Shown one piece after another: positions 16,401 to 24,193 of a stretch of 28,008 nt of DNA. Positions within the stretch are counted from its first letter, which is position 1. Each line of letters opens with the position of its first letter. The stretch spans positions 107,910 through 135,917 of the forward strand of contig DBQD01000071.1 in NCBI GenBank assembly GCA_002305715.1. Direction: 5' to 3'. A program made the position numbers and the translations under genes. The notes beneath the pieces were generated by a model that saw only the letters and a list, made by a program, of their open reading frames with translations, was not told where the DNA came from and made no database searches. This DNA comes from Proteiniphilum sp. UBA1403. GTDB lineage: Bacteria; Bacteroidota; Bacteroidia; Bacteroidales; Dysgonomonadaceae.

Positions 16401-17304
16401 CCCAAGAGAGTTGAGAGAGAATCCAGAAGAGTTGGAACGTCTTATCGTACCAACTGCAACCGGAGCACAGATACCATTGGGAGAGGTAGCAGAGATCACT
16501 TACACCCGCGGGGCACAGATGATACAAAGTGAAAATACGTTCCTCATTGGATATGTAATTTTCGATAAAGTAGAAGGTAAAGCAGAGGTGGATGTGGTGC
16601 AGGAAGCCCAGAAAGTGCTTCGGGAAAAGACTCGGATCGGAGAACTCCAATTGCCAAAGGGGGTATCCTATAAATTTGCAGGTAATTACGAGCAACAGGC
16701 ACGTGCCGCAAAACGGCTCTCCATTTTAATTCCGGTATGTCTTATTCTGATTATCATCATTCTACATTTTCAGTTTAAATCGTTCACCGCTGCCTTCATC
16801 CACTTCTCCGGGGTGTTTGTAGCATTTGCTGGAGGTTTCATTCTTTTGTGGCTCTATGGTCAGCCCTGGTTTTTGGACATCAGTTTTGGAGCTATCAACT
16901 TGCGAGATGTTTTCCAGATCCATCCCATTAACCTGAGTATTGCGGTTTGGGTAGGCTTCATAGCCCTATTTGGTATCTCCACAAGCGATGGAGTGCTCAT
17001 GGGGTCGTTCATACACGACACTTTCTTGGAACGCAATCCCCAGACAACAGAAGAAATTAGGGAAGCTGTTGTTTTTGCCGGTTTGCGGCGAGTGCGACCT
17101 GCAGCTATGACCACCTCAGTCACACTCATCGCCCTGTTGCCTATCCTCACCTCCACTGGAAGAGGATCGGACATTATGGTACCTATGTCGATTCCAACAT
17201 TTGGGGGAATGCTCATTCAGACTATGACCATCTTCATTGTTCCTGTATTACAGAGCATTTGGAGAGAATGGGCAGTTAAGAAACAGCGAAACATCAAAGA
17301 ATAA
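13483..17304 (+). CDS. cusA: CusA-type Cu(I)/Ag(I) efflux RND pump
   Basis: This is a 1273-residue inner-membrane heavy-metal RND proton antiporter. I use ATG 13483 (MFNKIIKYFLSNRLI), the usual start context, instead of an in-frame ATG 48 bases upstream. Seen are the first transmembrane helix, LPRDPIPVDAIPDLGDNQQ, the TM4 relay motif GVMVDIGVVFVENII and the late RRVRPAAMTTSVTLIALLPI. Met719 (LLMPTS), Met769 (TQMFENT) and Met871 (MLSTGMRAP) align by motif with the three methionines of E. coli CusA that bind Cu(I)/Ag(I), so copper/silver rather than zinc/cobalt is likely. It is over 200 residues longer than E. coli CusA. One insert adds transmembrane segments (about residues 525-640) and another lies between Met769 and Met871. 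It overlaps no gene; the TolC gene follows after 11 bases. Confidence 0.93.
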   Translation: MFNKIIKYFLSNRLITIMLLIVIIVWGISTAPFNWNSLLPRDPIPVDAIPDLGDNQQIVSTEWMGRSPKDIQEQITYPLTTSLLGIPGVKTIRSTSMFGMSFIYIIFEEKVEFYWSRSRILEKLNSLPPGTLPDGVQPSLGPDATALGQIFWYTLEGRDLETGKPTGGWDPDELRTIQDFQVKYTLSAAEGVSEVASVGGFVKEYQVEVNPNALRAYNLSIMDVMNAIQKSNLDIGAETVEINKVEYLVRGLGYIKQVSDLEEAVVIVRNGIPVKIKDVAFVTLGPATRRGGLDKEGVEAVGGVVVARYGSNPLHVINNVKAKIEEMESGLPQKILPDGSVSKVTVVPFYDRSGLIQETIGTLQEDLSHEILISIIVIIVILLSLKASLIVSGLLPLAVLLTFIVMRLLNIDANIVALSGIAIAVGVMVDIGVVFVENIIQHMEKPQNKGISKGEAFVDLIYKSVSEVSVPCIVAMLTTIVSFIPVFFLEAQEGRLFKPLAFTKTITLVSALALGMTIVPTLAYYIFSVSFKSKSIKTGFNILLIIGGFIWFLFSGTFMVLFISLFGLSNLLAHKWKNPKTSTYISAAIALLAALYLLTSEWMPVGPHSGFFVNFIVVIVSIAIILAFFEVLITNYETIIRWCLANRWKFLTIPALTLLLGVTIWIGFDSLFGFVAKGFETVGWKSFRQTGVWQAANKTFPGIGEEFMPSLNEGSFLLMPTSMPHTGIEQNLAYIETLDKRISSIPEVEMTVGKWGRVNSALDPAPTQMFENTINYRPEFIVNEDGHRLRFKVNRDGAFVLIDQSVYNPKEGFRLIPADSLILDRRGEYFRQWRPEIKNEDDIWKEIINQSHIPGLTSAPKLQPIEARTVMLSTGMRAPMGIKVSGPDLESIEQGGKALEEALKEVPSVLPSTVFYDRAVGAPYIEIELNRQHMARYGITVSDLQEVISAAVGGMPLTTTVEGRERFPVRLRYPRELRENPEELERLIVPTATGAQIPLGEVAEITYTRGAQMIQSENTFLIGYVIFDKVEGKAEVDVVQEAQKVLREKTRIGELQLPKGVSYKFAGNYEQQARAAKRLSILIPVCLILIIIILHFQFKSFTAAFIHFSGVFVAFAGGFILLWLYGQPWFLDISFGAINLRDVFQIHPINLSIAVWVGFIALFGISTSDGVLMGSFIHDTFLERNPQTTEEIREAVVFAGLRRVRPAAMTTSVTLIALLPILTSTGRGSDIMVPMSIPTFGGMLIQTMTIFIVPVLQSIWREWAVKKQRNIKE

Positions 17305-17315
17305 AAATTGAAGCT

Positions 17316-18797
17316 ATGCAACACACCATGCAACATATACGAACGACAATCATCGCAATATGCTTGAGCTTGCTATCGCTAACCGCTCAGGAGAGTGATT
17401 CACTCAACCTTTATCTTGAGATAGCAGGCAGAAATAATCCGGGGCTGAATGCAGACTTCCTGACCTACAAATCATCATTGGAAAAGGTACACCAAGCTGG
17501 AGCGTGGTCTGACCCTACAATGGAAATTGGCTTTTTCCTAAAACCAATGGATATAGTGGGTGGACGTCAGATAGCCGATATCACACTCATGCAGATGTTT
17601 CCCTGGTTTGGCACAAAAAAGGCAGCTCAAACTGAAGCCATTCACATGGCAAAGATGGCATACGAAAAATTTAGGGAAACAAGAGATAACCTCTACTTGG
17701 AAGTTTACACACAATGGTATCTACTTTCTACTTTGGAGGAACAACTCAACAACAACCGAGAGAATCTGGAACTGTTGAAACAACTTGAACAACTGGCCAT
17801 TCGTAAAGTATCCTCTCCACTGAGTAGTTCCTCTTCGAGCTATAGTCTGCCTGTTCCCGCACCAACGACAAAAAGTACTGCTTCCTCTCAAACTGCTGGA
17901 AGTATGTCTGGTATGGGATCTATGAGCACTGCAACAAGTTCTTCTGAAAGTACATCCTCGGGGATGTCTGGTATGGGTAGTACAAGCGGAATGTCTTCAG
18001 GGATGAGCAATACGTCTCCAGGCATGTCCGACGTACTTCGTATACAATTGGAAATGGCTGAGATTGAAAGCAACATCGAGAGCATCCTTTCAGAGATAGA
18101 GGCGGAGAAAGCAAAATTCAACAGCTTACTGAACCGACCACTTACTTCGAATGTGGCATTACAGGACTCTATTACAAAAGTGGTATTCCATTTCGATGAG
18201 AAGATATCTATGCAGGAAATTGAGCAACAAAACCCAATGTTGGGTATGTTGGAAGAAGAAGAGATGGCTTATAAGGCTAAAGGGGAAATGGATAAGAAAA
18301 TGAGTTATCCCATGTTCGGTATTGGTTTGCAGTACATGCTGATTGGAGGAAATAAAACGACAATGATGGATCAGGAAATGACACCCAAAATGAACGGAAT
18401 GGATATGGTGATGCCAATGGTTTCCGTCAGTCTCCCTTTGTATCGGAATAAATACAAAGCACAACAGCGTGAGAGCCGCTATCAATGGCAAGCAGCACGG
18501 GAGAAGTATAAATCGACGTTGAATCAACTTCATTCTGATCTATTTAAGCAGAAACAGCAACTCGACAATGCAGAACGGAGGATTTTACTCTACCAAAAAC
18601 AGGAAAAACTGGCTCGCACAGCCTATCAATTGCTATTGCAGGAGTATGTGTCGGCTAAAACCGACCTCACCAATGTGATTCAGGTTCAACGTCAACTGCT
18701 CGAATACCAGTTACGTCGGACTGAAGCTATTGCCGAGTATAATACAAAGGTGGCCAACATACAAAAACTACAATCTTTCAATCGTACAAACAATTAA
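17316..18797 (+). CDS. TolC-family (CusC-like) protein with Met-rich patches
   Basis: This is a 493-residue outer-membrane channel of the TolC family, presumably the partner of the CusA and CusB encoded beside it. The signal peptide is about residues 1-25. The helical-barrel and beta-strand layout of the family is visible (LPLYRNKYKA near residue 375; LQEYVSAKTDLTNVIQVQRQLLEYQ near the end). Two unusual stretches stand out. A Ser/Gly/Met low-complexity insert begins at about residue 168, with eight Met between residues 197 and 237. A second patch has twelve Met between residues 325 and 368. Met clusters of this kind bind Cu(I) or Ag(I) in other copper proteins. The 14-base word ATGTCTGGTATGGG occurs at 17904 and 17964, which suggests growth by duplication. 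Confidence 0.9.
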   Translation: MQHTMQHIRTTIIAICLSLLSLTAQESDSLNLYLEIAGRNNPGLNADFLTYKSSLEKVHQAGAWSDPTMEIGFFLKPMDIVGGRQIADITLMQMFPWFGTKKAAQTEAIHMAKMAYEKFRETRDNLYLEVYTQWYLLSTLEEQLNNNRENLELLKQLEQLAIRKVSSPLSSSSSSYSLPVPAPTTKSTASSQTAGSMSGMGSMSTATSSSESTSSGMSGMGSTSGMSSGMSNTSPGMSDVLRIQLEMAEIESNIESILSEIEAEKAKFNSLLNRPLTSNVALQDSITKVVFHFDEKISMQEIEQQNPMLGMLEEEEMAYKAKGEMDKKMSYPMFGIGLQYMLIGGNKTTMMDQEMTPKMNGMDMVMPMVSVSLPLYRNKYKAQQRESRYQWQAAREKYKSTLNQLHSDLFKQKQQLDNAERRILLYQKQEKLARTAYQLLLQEYVSAKTDLTNVIQVQRQLLEYQLRRTEAIAEYNTKVANIQKLQSFNRTNN

Positions 18798-18814
18798 AAA
18801 AAAGCCCTTTCATT

Positions 18815-20371
18815 ATGGATAATAATAGAATAAAAGAGATTCGGAATAATCCCTATTTCAGAAATGGATTGATACTGCTTATTGGTATATTTCTTGGATG
18901 GCTTCTATTTTCAAGCGGGAATAGGAAAGGTTCATCATTGCATACAGCTTCATCAGAAGAAATCCACAATCATGATCACAGCAATGACCCAACAGTATGG
19001 ACCTGCTCCATGCACCCCCAGATTAGGATGGAGGAACCTGGAGACTGCCCGCTCTGCGGAATGGATCTGATTCCACTTCAGACAACAGGTAGCGGTGATA
19101 CATCCGTCGATCCTGAAGCAATTCAACTCTCGGCTGAGGCAGCTGCACTTGCTCATGTACAGACAACTGTAGTGAGTCGGCAAAATCCAGTAAAGGAGAT
19201 CCAACTTTACGGAACAATTCACGTGGACGAACGTCTCTCTCAATCGCAGACCTCTCACGTGAGCGGACGCATCGAGAAATTGTTCGTCACGTTTACTGGC
19301 GAAACTGTTCGAAAGGGCCAACCCATCGCCACTATTTACTCTCCCGATTTATTGAATGCACAACAGGAACTCATTGAAGCCTACAAGATGAAGGATCTCC
19401 AACCTACACTCTTACAAGCAGTAAGAGATAAACTACGTTTATGGAAACTGACCGATGAGCAGATCGCACGTATTGAACAGTCGGGTGAAGTATCGCCACT
19501 AATAGATGTTGTTGCTACCACAAGCGGGATCGTGATTTCTAAGAATGTAAACCAAGGTGATTATGTCAATACCGGAACCGTATTGTTCGACATAGCCAAC
19601 TTATCGCAAGTATGGGCTGTGTTTGATGCCTACGAGTCTGACCTTCCTTTCCTAAAGGTAGGGGACAGGCTGGAGTACACCCTTCAGTCGATCCCCGGCA
19701 AAACATTTTCGGGAAAGATATCCTTTATCAATCCTATTCTGGATCCTTCAACCCGTACAGCCAAAGTGCGTGTAGAAACTGCGAACCCCAATTTGGGACT
19801 GAAACCAGAGATGTATGCAAATGCAATCATTCAGGCACCACTTAAACAATATAACAACGAAGTTGTTATTCCCAAGTCGGCCATTCTTTGGACCGGAAAG
19901 CGTTCCATTGTCTATGTGAAACAGCCCGACACCGACACACCCGCTTTCTTACTTCGAGAAGTAGAATTAGGTCCATCGCTCGGTGATGCCTACGTTGTAT
20001 TGAACGGTATTCGTGAAGGTGATGAAATAGTGACCAACGGTGCGTTTACAATAGATGCCAGTGCTCAGTTGGCCGGAAAACGCAGCATGATGAACAAAGA
20101 GGAAGGGGGAGAACATGCAATGCTGACTGTTCAAGGATTGTGTGAGATGTGTACCGACCGTATTGAGAAAGCTGCAAAATCGGTCGCTGGGGTCATCTCA
20201 GCCAGTTGGGATATTAAAACGAAGGAGCTACATCTTTCGTTCGACCCGGTAAAGACTTCGGTTGATAACGTTGCCAAAGTTATTGCAAAAGCTGGACATG
20301 ATACAGAAAAATACAAAGCGGATAAGGATACATACGATGCCCTACCCGCTTGCTGTAAATATAGAGATTAA
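18815..20371 (+). CDS. cusB: CusB-type adaptor with HMBD and C-terminal HMA domain
   Basis: This is a 518-residue periplasmic adaptor (membrane fusion protein) linking CusA to its outer-membrane channel. The membrane anchor is residues about 18-34. A His-rich segment (HNHDHSND) precedes a heavy-metal-binding domain, WTCSMHPQ...CPLCGMDL (62-85). The adaptor core follows, with the lipoyl-like halves GRIEKLFVTFTGETVRKGQPI and GIVISKNVNQGDYVNTG and beta-barrel parts to about residue 420. The C-terminus (about 433-518) is a complete HMA domain with C443-E-M-C446, ending LPACCKYRD. E. coli CusB has no such domain. The tail is closely similar to the lipoprotein encoded next. The linker ...KRSMMNKEEGGEHA joins the two parts. 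It would collect periplasmic Cu(I) for the pump. Confidence 0.93.
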   Translation: MDNNRIKEIRNNPYFRNGLILLIGIFLGWLLFSSGNRKGSSLHTASSEEIHNHDHSNDPTVWTCSMHPQIRMEEPGDCPLCGMDLIPLQTTGSGDTSVDPEAIQLSAEAAALAHVQTTVVSRQNPVKEIQLYGTIHVDERLSQSQTSHVSGRIEKLFVTFTGETVRKGQPIATIYSPDLLNAQQELIEAYKMKDLQPTLLQAVRDKLRLWKLTDEQIARIEQSGEVSPLIDVVATTSGIVISKNVNQGDYVNTGTVLFDIANLSQVWAVFDAYESDLPFLKVGDRLEYTLQSIPGKTFSGKISFINPILDPSTRTAKVRVETANPNLGLKPEMYANAIIQAPLKQYNNEVVIPKSAILWTGKRSIVYVKQPDTDTPAFLLREVELGPSLGDAYVVLNGIREGDEIVTNGAFTIDASAQLAGKRSMMNKEEGGEHAMLTVQGLCEMCTDRIEKAAKSVAGVISASWDIKTKELHLSFDPVKTSVDNVAKVIAKAGHDTEKYKADKDTYDALPACCKYRD

Positions 20372-20405
20372 TAATTCGTTTATTTAAAAATTAAAAGTTA
20401 CAAAG

Positions 20406-20819
20406 ATGAAAAAAGCAATTCTAGCAACTGTCGCACTGAGTACAGTTTTGTTTATTTCCTGCAACTCCGGATCATCTGGAAAGAATAATCAGACGGCAAA
20501 CAATGAAACCGAACATGTACATTCACACCATGCGACAGCTGATGGTGCTCATGATGAGCACGCGCTACTTAATGTAAAAGGAAGTTGTGAAATGTGCAAA
20601 GAACGTATTGAAAAAACAGTAAGTGAAATAGAAGGTGTTTCTCTCGCAAGCTGGGATGGAGAAAAGCAAGTTCTGCACCTACATTACAACCCCGATATGA
20701 CATCGACTGATGACATTGAAAAGGCATTGGCCAAGGTTGGTCACGACACCGACAATTACAAAGCAGAGGATGCAATCTATGATGCTTTGCCCGGTTGTTG
20801 CAAATACAGAACTCTATAA
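20406..20819 (+). CDS. HMA-domain lipoprotein, probable periplasmic copper chaperone
   Basis: This is a 137-residue lipoprotein. The signal peptide ends in the lipobox FISC (Cys19). A His-rich linker (EHVHSHHATADGAHDEHA, about residues 36-53) precedes an HMA domain with C61-E-M-C64. The closing segment YDALPGCCKYR matches almost exactly the end of the CusB protein encoded 34 bases upstream. The two HMA domains share the order GLCEMC/GSCEMC, SxASWD, the AKxGHDT segment and the terminal CC, so they are paralogues produced by a local duplication. A role as a membrane-tethered carrier that passes Cu(I) to the adaptor is inferred. The gene lies last in the operon and ends 19 bases before a convergent pseudogene. 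No terminator was found there. Confidence 0.85.
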   Translation: MKKAILATVALSTVLFISCNSGSSGKNNQTANNETEHVHSHHATADGAHDEHALLNVKGSCEMCKERIEKTVSEIEGVSLASWDGEKQVLHLHYNPDMTSTDDIEKALAKVGHDTDNYKAEDAIYDALPGCCKYRTL

Positions 20820-20838
20820 TCGAGTATTTACCAAATAA

Positions 20839-21113
20839 CTATTCTGGCCAGCCTACTGTCTGTGTCAGTAATACTTTCTGATTGGGTTTCAGTTTCAGCA
20901 GTTTGCTTAACGACTCTTTGTTAAACATGTTGCGAACAACTGAGCCCAATCGTTCAGAAGTACAGTAGAGAAATACGTTTTGAGCTACAAACCCCAGTGC
21001 CTGCATCAACGGTTTTCCTCCAGTCTTGCTAGGTGTTGGCAAGGATATATCTTGTGTACGCAGCATGTTGCAGATCAAGATTAAAGATAGAAGACAAATT
21101 AATTTTATTTTCT
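20839..21113 (-). pseudogene. Nitroreductase (SagB-type) remnant lacking its middle
   Basis: Reading on the minus strand, one frame gives KKIKLICLLSLILICN (a signal peptide), then DISLPTPSKTGGKPLMQAL, then GFVAQNVFLYCTSERLGSVV and LKPNQKVLLTQTVGWPE. The first part matches the N-terminus and the second the C-terminus of secreted SagB/ThcOx-type nitroreductases, which are about 200 residues long. The central part, including the FMN-contacting S-x-R-x-F region, is absent, consistent with an in-frame deletion of roughly 100-130 codons. No ATG begins the signal peptide; the codon after the upstream gene's stop is ATA. The frame is otherwise open. The product, if made, could not bind FMN normally. 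Confidence 0.75.
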
Positions 21114-21123
21114 TACAACTTAT

Positions 21124-22758
21124 TTAGTATAGAAATCGATTTACAGCCACATCTTTGAACATAAAACTATTGTCACTGACTCGCAGCGTTTCACCACTTT
21201 GAGTATTCACATTTCTTAGGGTAACCTCTTTTGTGATGATAAATGGATACTTTTCCACATGGGTTTCATCTTTCCTTTCTTTATTAAAATTGGCAAATAT
21301 AGCAGGACCCCGATAGTCCTCCGGACACTCATCATCTTCAATTGTAAGACCATCGATAAGTATTTTTTTGGGCATATAGCAGGTGTATCCGAAGTCATGC
21401 TGACCAGAATTGGATCCTCCAATTAAATTCACATTCCCCGATTTTAAACCACGAGGTACAAATATGCAATTACGTATAATGAAATCTCCCTCCCAAGTGC
21501 TGCCATAGTCGGAGCGTAGATTAATGAGTGTAGTTCCTCTTATGGTGGAATTCTCCACAAGGAAAGTACCGCTACCAATGGCGTTTATACCTTGGTGACC
21601 TAACGTTGAATTACGAATGGTAGCATTGGCTACACCCATATGCGCATCGAAACGGGAAAAGATACAACCATCATACACCAGATTCTTGCAGTAGTTAGAT
21701 CCCATTATTCCCCAATATCCGGAATCGTTGATATCGTTTGTTTGGCTACAATTTTCAAACGTAATATTTAATGCGCGGTTGATGTTGATATCATAGGAAC
21801 CCATCGACACAGGAACTCCCGCCGAACCGATGGTGCTATAGACTTTATGACCTGTTAGAATGCAGTTTTTCACCGTTACATAGGCACAATTTGAGATGCT
21901 GATAAAACCTCCATATGGTGCACCATGATCACCTTCACCGGTAATGCGGTGCTCCAGACCATCCACAATTACATTCGATCGCTTGATTGCAATACCCCGA
22001 GAATAGTAATTGTATTTTGACTCCTCTTGATTGGCGATGGTAGTAAAAATACCACCGGCTATTGTCAACTTCGTTTCATCTATCGGGAGTACAACGATAT
22101 CAGTTATTTGATCAAAATCCCAAATTATGGGAGTTTTTGCATCCACTACCCCGTTTTTATCCACAACAAACACATCAGTTTGCGAAGAGCCATTATTCTG
22201 ATTGGCACCGTATCGGATGTAACGCTTTACATTTGAATCTGTAACAGTCACAAGACAAGGACCTGGCAATAGAATATCGACCTGTTGTTGATTCCGTTTT
22301 AAGGAGGTTAGGTTTGTAGGTTTAAATGACTGCTTGGATGAGTTAACCGAAAAAACATGCACATTGCGATCCTCAACATTGGTATCATCGATGATGAAAG
22401 AAGCTGTGCCAAAGTCTGTATTTGTCCGGATGTCGGCGGTCAACTTTTTCCCTCCTATATAGTATGTAGCATTGTCGTCGGCTTTTACCGACAAATTATG
22501 CTGGTTGGCAAATGCATGAGCAGCAACAATTTCCTCTATGTCGTCGCTCTTTCCGTCGCCTATAGCACCAAAATCGCTATAACTAACCCACCCCTTGGTA
22601 AGAATCTTCTGGATCTGATCCTGTGACGGTCCTTTTTTCGTAGATATTGACAATGTTTCATCTGTCAGGTCTCCTTTGATGGGTAAATTATGCCCGAATA
22701 ATAGGGAGACACTACACTGAAGCACAAGGATAATCGGTAAAAAGTATGTCTGTTTCAT
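21124..22758 (-). CDS. Secreted right-handed beta-helix protein, pectate-lyase-like fold
   Basis: This is a 544-residue exported protein. The signal peptide is residues about 1-22 (ending LLFG). At about 57-70, VSYSDFGAIGDGKSDD is the usual opening of the pectate-lyase superfamily fold (Pectate_lyase_3/RHGA-epimerase type), where a DFGAxGDGxxDD strand starts the beta-helix. Repeating short strands with N-ladder spacing follow (ISNCAYVTVKNCIL, NITFENCSQ, NLVYDGCIFSRFDAHMG, NATIRNSTLGHQG, FLVENSTIRG). It may act on polysaccharide, but catalytic residues cannot be assigned, and phage-tailspike-like or epimerase activity is possible. It sits alone between a terminator and the nitroreductase remnant. 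Confidence 0.75.
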   Translation of the reverse strand: MKQTYFLPIILVLQCSVSLLFGHNLPIKGDLTDETLSISTKKGPSQDQIQKILTKGWVSYSDFGAIGDGKSDDIEEIVAAHAFANQHNLSVKADDNATYYIGGKKLTADIRTNTDFGTASFIIDDTNVEDRNVHVFSVNSSKQSFKPTNLTSLKRNQQQVDILLPGPCLVTVTDSNVKRYIRYGANQNNGSSQTDVFVVDKNGVVDAKTPIIWDFDQITDIVVLPIDETKLTIAGGIFTTIANQEESKYNYYSRGIAIKRSNVIVDGLEHRITGEGDHGAPYGGFISISNCAYVTVKNCILTGHKVYSTIGSAGVPVSMGSYDININRALNITFENCSQTNDINDSGYWGIMGSNYCKNLVYDGCIFSRFDAHMGVANATIRNSTLGHQGINAIGSGTFLVENSTIRGTTLINLRSDYGSTWEGDFIIRNCIFVPRGLKSGNVNLIGGSNSGQHDFGYTCYMPKKILIDGLTIEDDECPEDYRGPAIFANFNKERKDETHVEKYPFIITKEVTLRNVNTQSGETLRVSDNSFMFKDVAVNRFLY

Positions 22759-22771
22759 GATTTATTTTGTA

Positions 22772-22815
22772 AAAAAAATGGTAAAAATGTCTGTAGACAA
22801 ATTTACCATTTTTTT
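22772..22815 (-). terminator. Terminator of the bkd operon
   Basis: AAAAAAATGGTAAA (22772-22785) is inverted at 22802-22815. On the minus strand it follows the E2 stop by about 30 bases and ends in eight T. The loop contains a second small palindrome, TGTCTGTAGACA. The element could act in both directions. Confidence 0.7.
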
Positions 22816-22845
22816 AGTTCATGCCATTGGCATCTTCAAAAAAAA

Positions 22846-24147
22846 CTACTCTTCCATTAAGAATGCAAGTGGATCGGTCAGATACTCCATAACATGATAA
22901 ATGAAACGAGTTGTTTCACCACCATCCACAATACGGTGATCCACAGAAAGTGAAAGTGGCATGATATGCCCAATCACAATTTGGTTATCCCTCACAATGG
23001 GCGTCTGCATGATTCTTCCGATACCCAATATGCCGGCTTGAGGATAATTAATAACAGGTGTAGCATAAATACCACCTATTGATCCGAAACTGGTAACAGA
23101 GAACGAGCCCTCTTTCATTTCATCAATGGTAAGTTTTCGTTTCCTAGCTTTATCTGCCAATTCCTCAATCTGCTGAGCGATTCGGAAAATAGACAGTTTG
23201 TCGGCATCCCGAATCACGGGTACCATCAATCCATCGGGAGCATCCACCGCAATACCGATATGGTAACGGTTGCGGACGATCATCCGATTATTTTCACTGT
23301 CAATCTGCGAATTGAGCTGCGGATGTTTCTTCAGTGCCATAGCCACTGCTTTCACAATAAATGCCAAATAGGTTAGCTTTACTCCCCTATCAGCAAATTT
23401 CTTCTTATATCGATCTCTAATAGCCATTAGTCCCGATATTTCAACCTCTTCGAATACAGACATGTGTGCTGCATTGTGTTTAGCATGCAGCATGTTTCTA
23501 GCAATGGTCTTCCGTATCTGGGTTAACGGAATATATGTCACATCTTCTTCCTTTGTCGTTCCATATTGAGGAACAAGCACAGGATTGGAAATCGCTTTTT
23601 TGAAATTCAGAATATCTTCGCTTTTTACTCTTCCCGAGGGCCCACTTCCCGGAACCAGGTTGATGTCAATATCCATCTCTTTAGCCATGGCTCGTGCTAC
23701 CGGTGTGGCAAGTGCTTTACGCTTCTCTGTTGCAGATGTTTTATTCTCTTGTACCGCTTCGCTACTTGCAGGTAATATGGCATCCTTATCGGCTACCTCC
23801 ATGGTTCCCACCACAGCACTGGCATCGTCATCACCTTCAGCAATAGCCTCTCTGATTGTCTTCTCCTTATTTGATTCGGTTGACAGCTCATTCTGTGGTG
23901 AAACAGCAACAGTTGTCTCTATTTCTACAAGTGGGGTTCCCACTTTAATGACATCACCTACATTGCCATGTAAAACAGCCACTATACCATCGCGAGGTGA
24001 TGGAATATCGGCCACTACCTTGTCGGTTTCCATCTGTACAAGAGGGTCACCTTCGTTTACTTGTTGTCCTTTTGTGACATACCATTCTAGGATGGTGCCT
24101 TCTTCGAGACCTTCTCCCAAATCGGGGAAATTAAAAATATATCTCAT
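22846..24147 (-). CDS. bkdB: 2-oxoacid dehydrogenase E2 (branched-chain type)
   Basis: This is a 433-residue dihydrolipoamide acyltransferase, the core of a 2-oxoacid dehydrogenase complex. One lipoyl domain covers residues 1-78, with the lipoylated lysine Lys43 in METDKVVADIPS. A charged, Ala/Ser-rich linker follows (about 80-145). The peripheral-subunit-binding domain is at about 145-180 (ATPVARAMAKEM, GSGPSGRVKSEDI). The catalytic domain is at 205-433, with SLSVDHRIVDGG carrying His404 and Asp408. It is the third gene of an E1-alpha, E1-beta, E2 operon, 46 bases after E1-beta. The E1 sequences point to branched-chain 2-oxoacids, hence valine, leucine and isoleucine breakdown or branched fatty-acid primers. 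No E3 (Lpd) gene is in the window. Confidence 0.93.
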   Translation of the reverse strand: MRYIFNFPDLGEGLEEGTILEWYVTKGQQVNEGDPLVQMETDKVVADIPSPRDGIVAVLHGNVGDVIKVGTPLVEIETTVAVSPQNELSTESNKEKTIREAIAEGDDDASAVVGTMEVADKDAILPASSEAVQENKTSATEKRKALATPVARAMAKEMDIDINLVPGSGPSGRVKSEDILNFKKAISNPVLVPQYGTTKEEDVTYIPLTQIRKTIARNMLHAKHNAAHMSVFEEVEISGLMAIRDRYKKKFADRGVKLTYLAFIVKAVAMALKKHPQLNSQIDSENNRMIVRNRYHIGIAVDAPDGLMVPVIRDADKLSIFRIAQQIEELADKARKRKLTIDEMKEGSFSVTSFGSIGGIYATPVINYPQAGILGIGRIMQTPIVRDNQIVIGHIMPLSLSVDHRIVDGGETTRFIYHVMEYLTDPLAFLMEE

Positions 24148-24193
24148 CAGATTCTCTTTTTTTTAATTGATGTTGAAACGAGCAACAGCAGGA

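Noticed and set aside
23585..24166. Open frame of 193 codons on the plus strand
   Set aside because: It lies wholly antisense to the E2 gene, whose lipoyl and binding domains are unmistakable. It has low-complexity Ser/Thr composition typical of a shadow frame.
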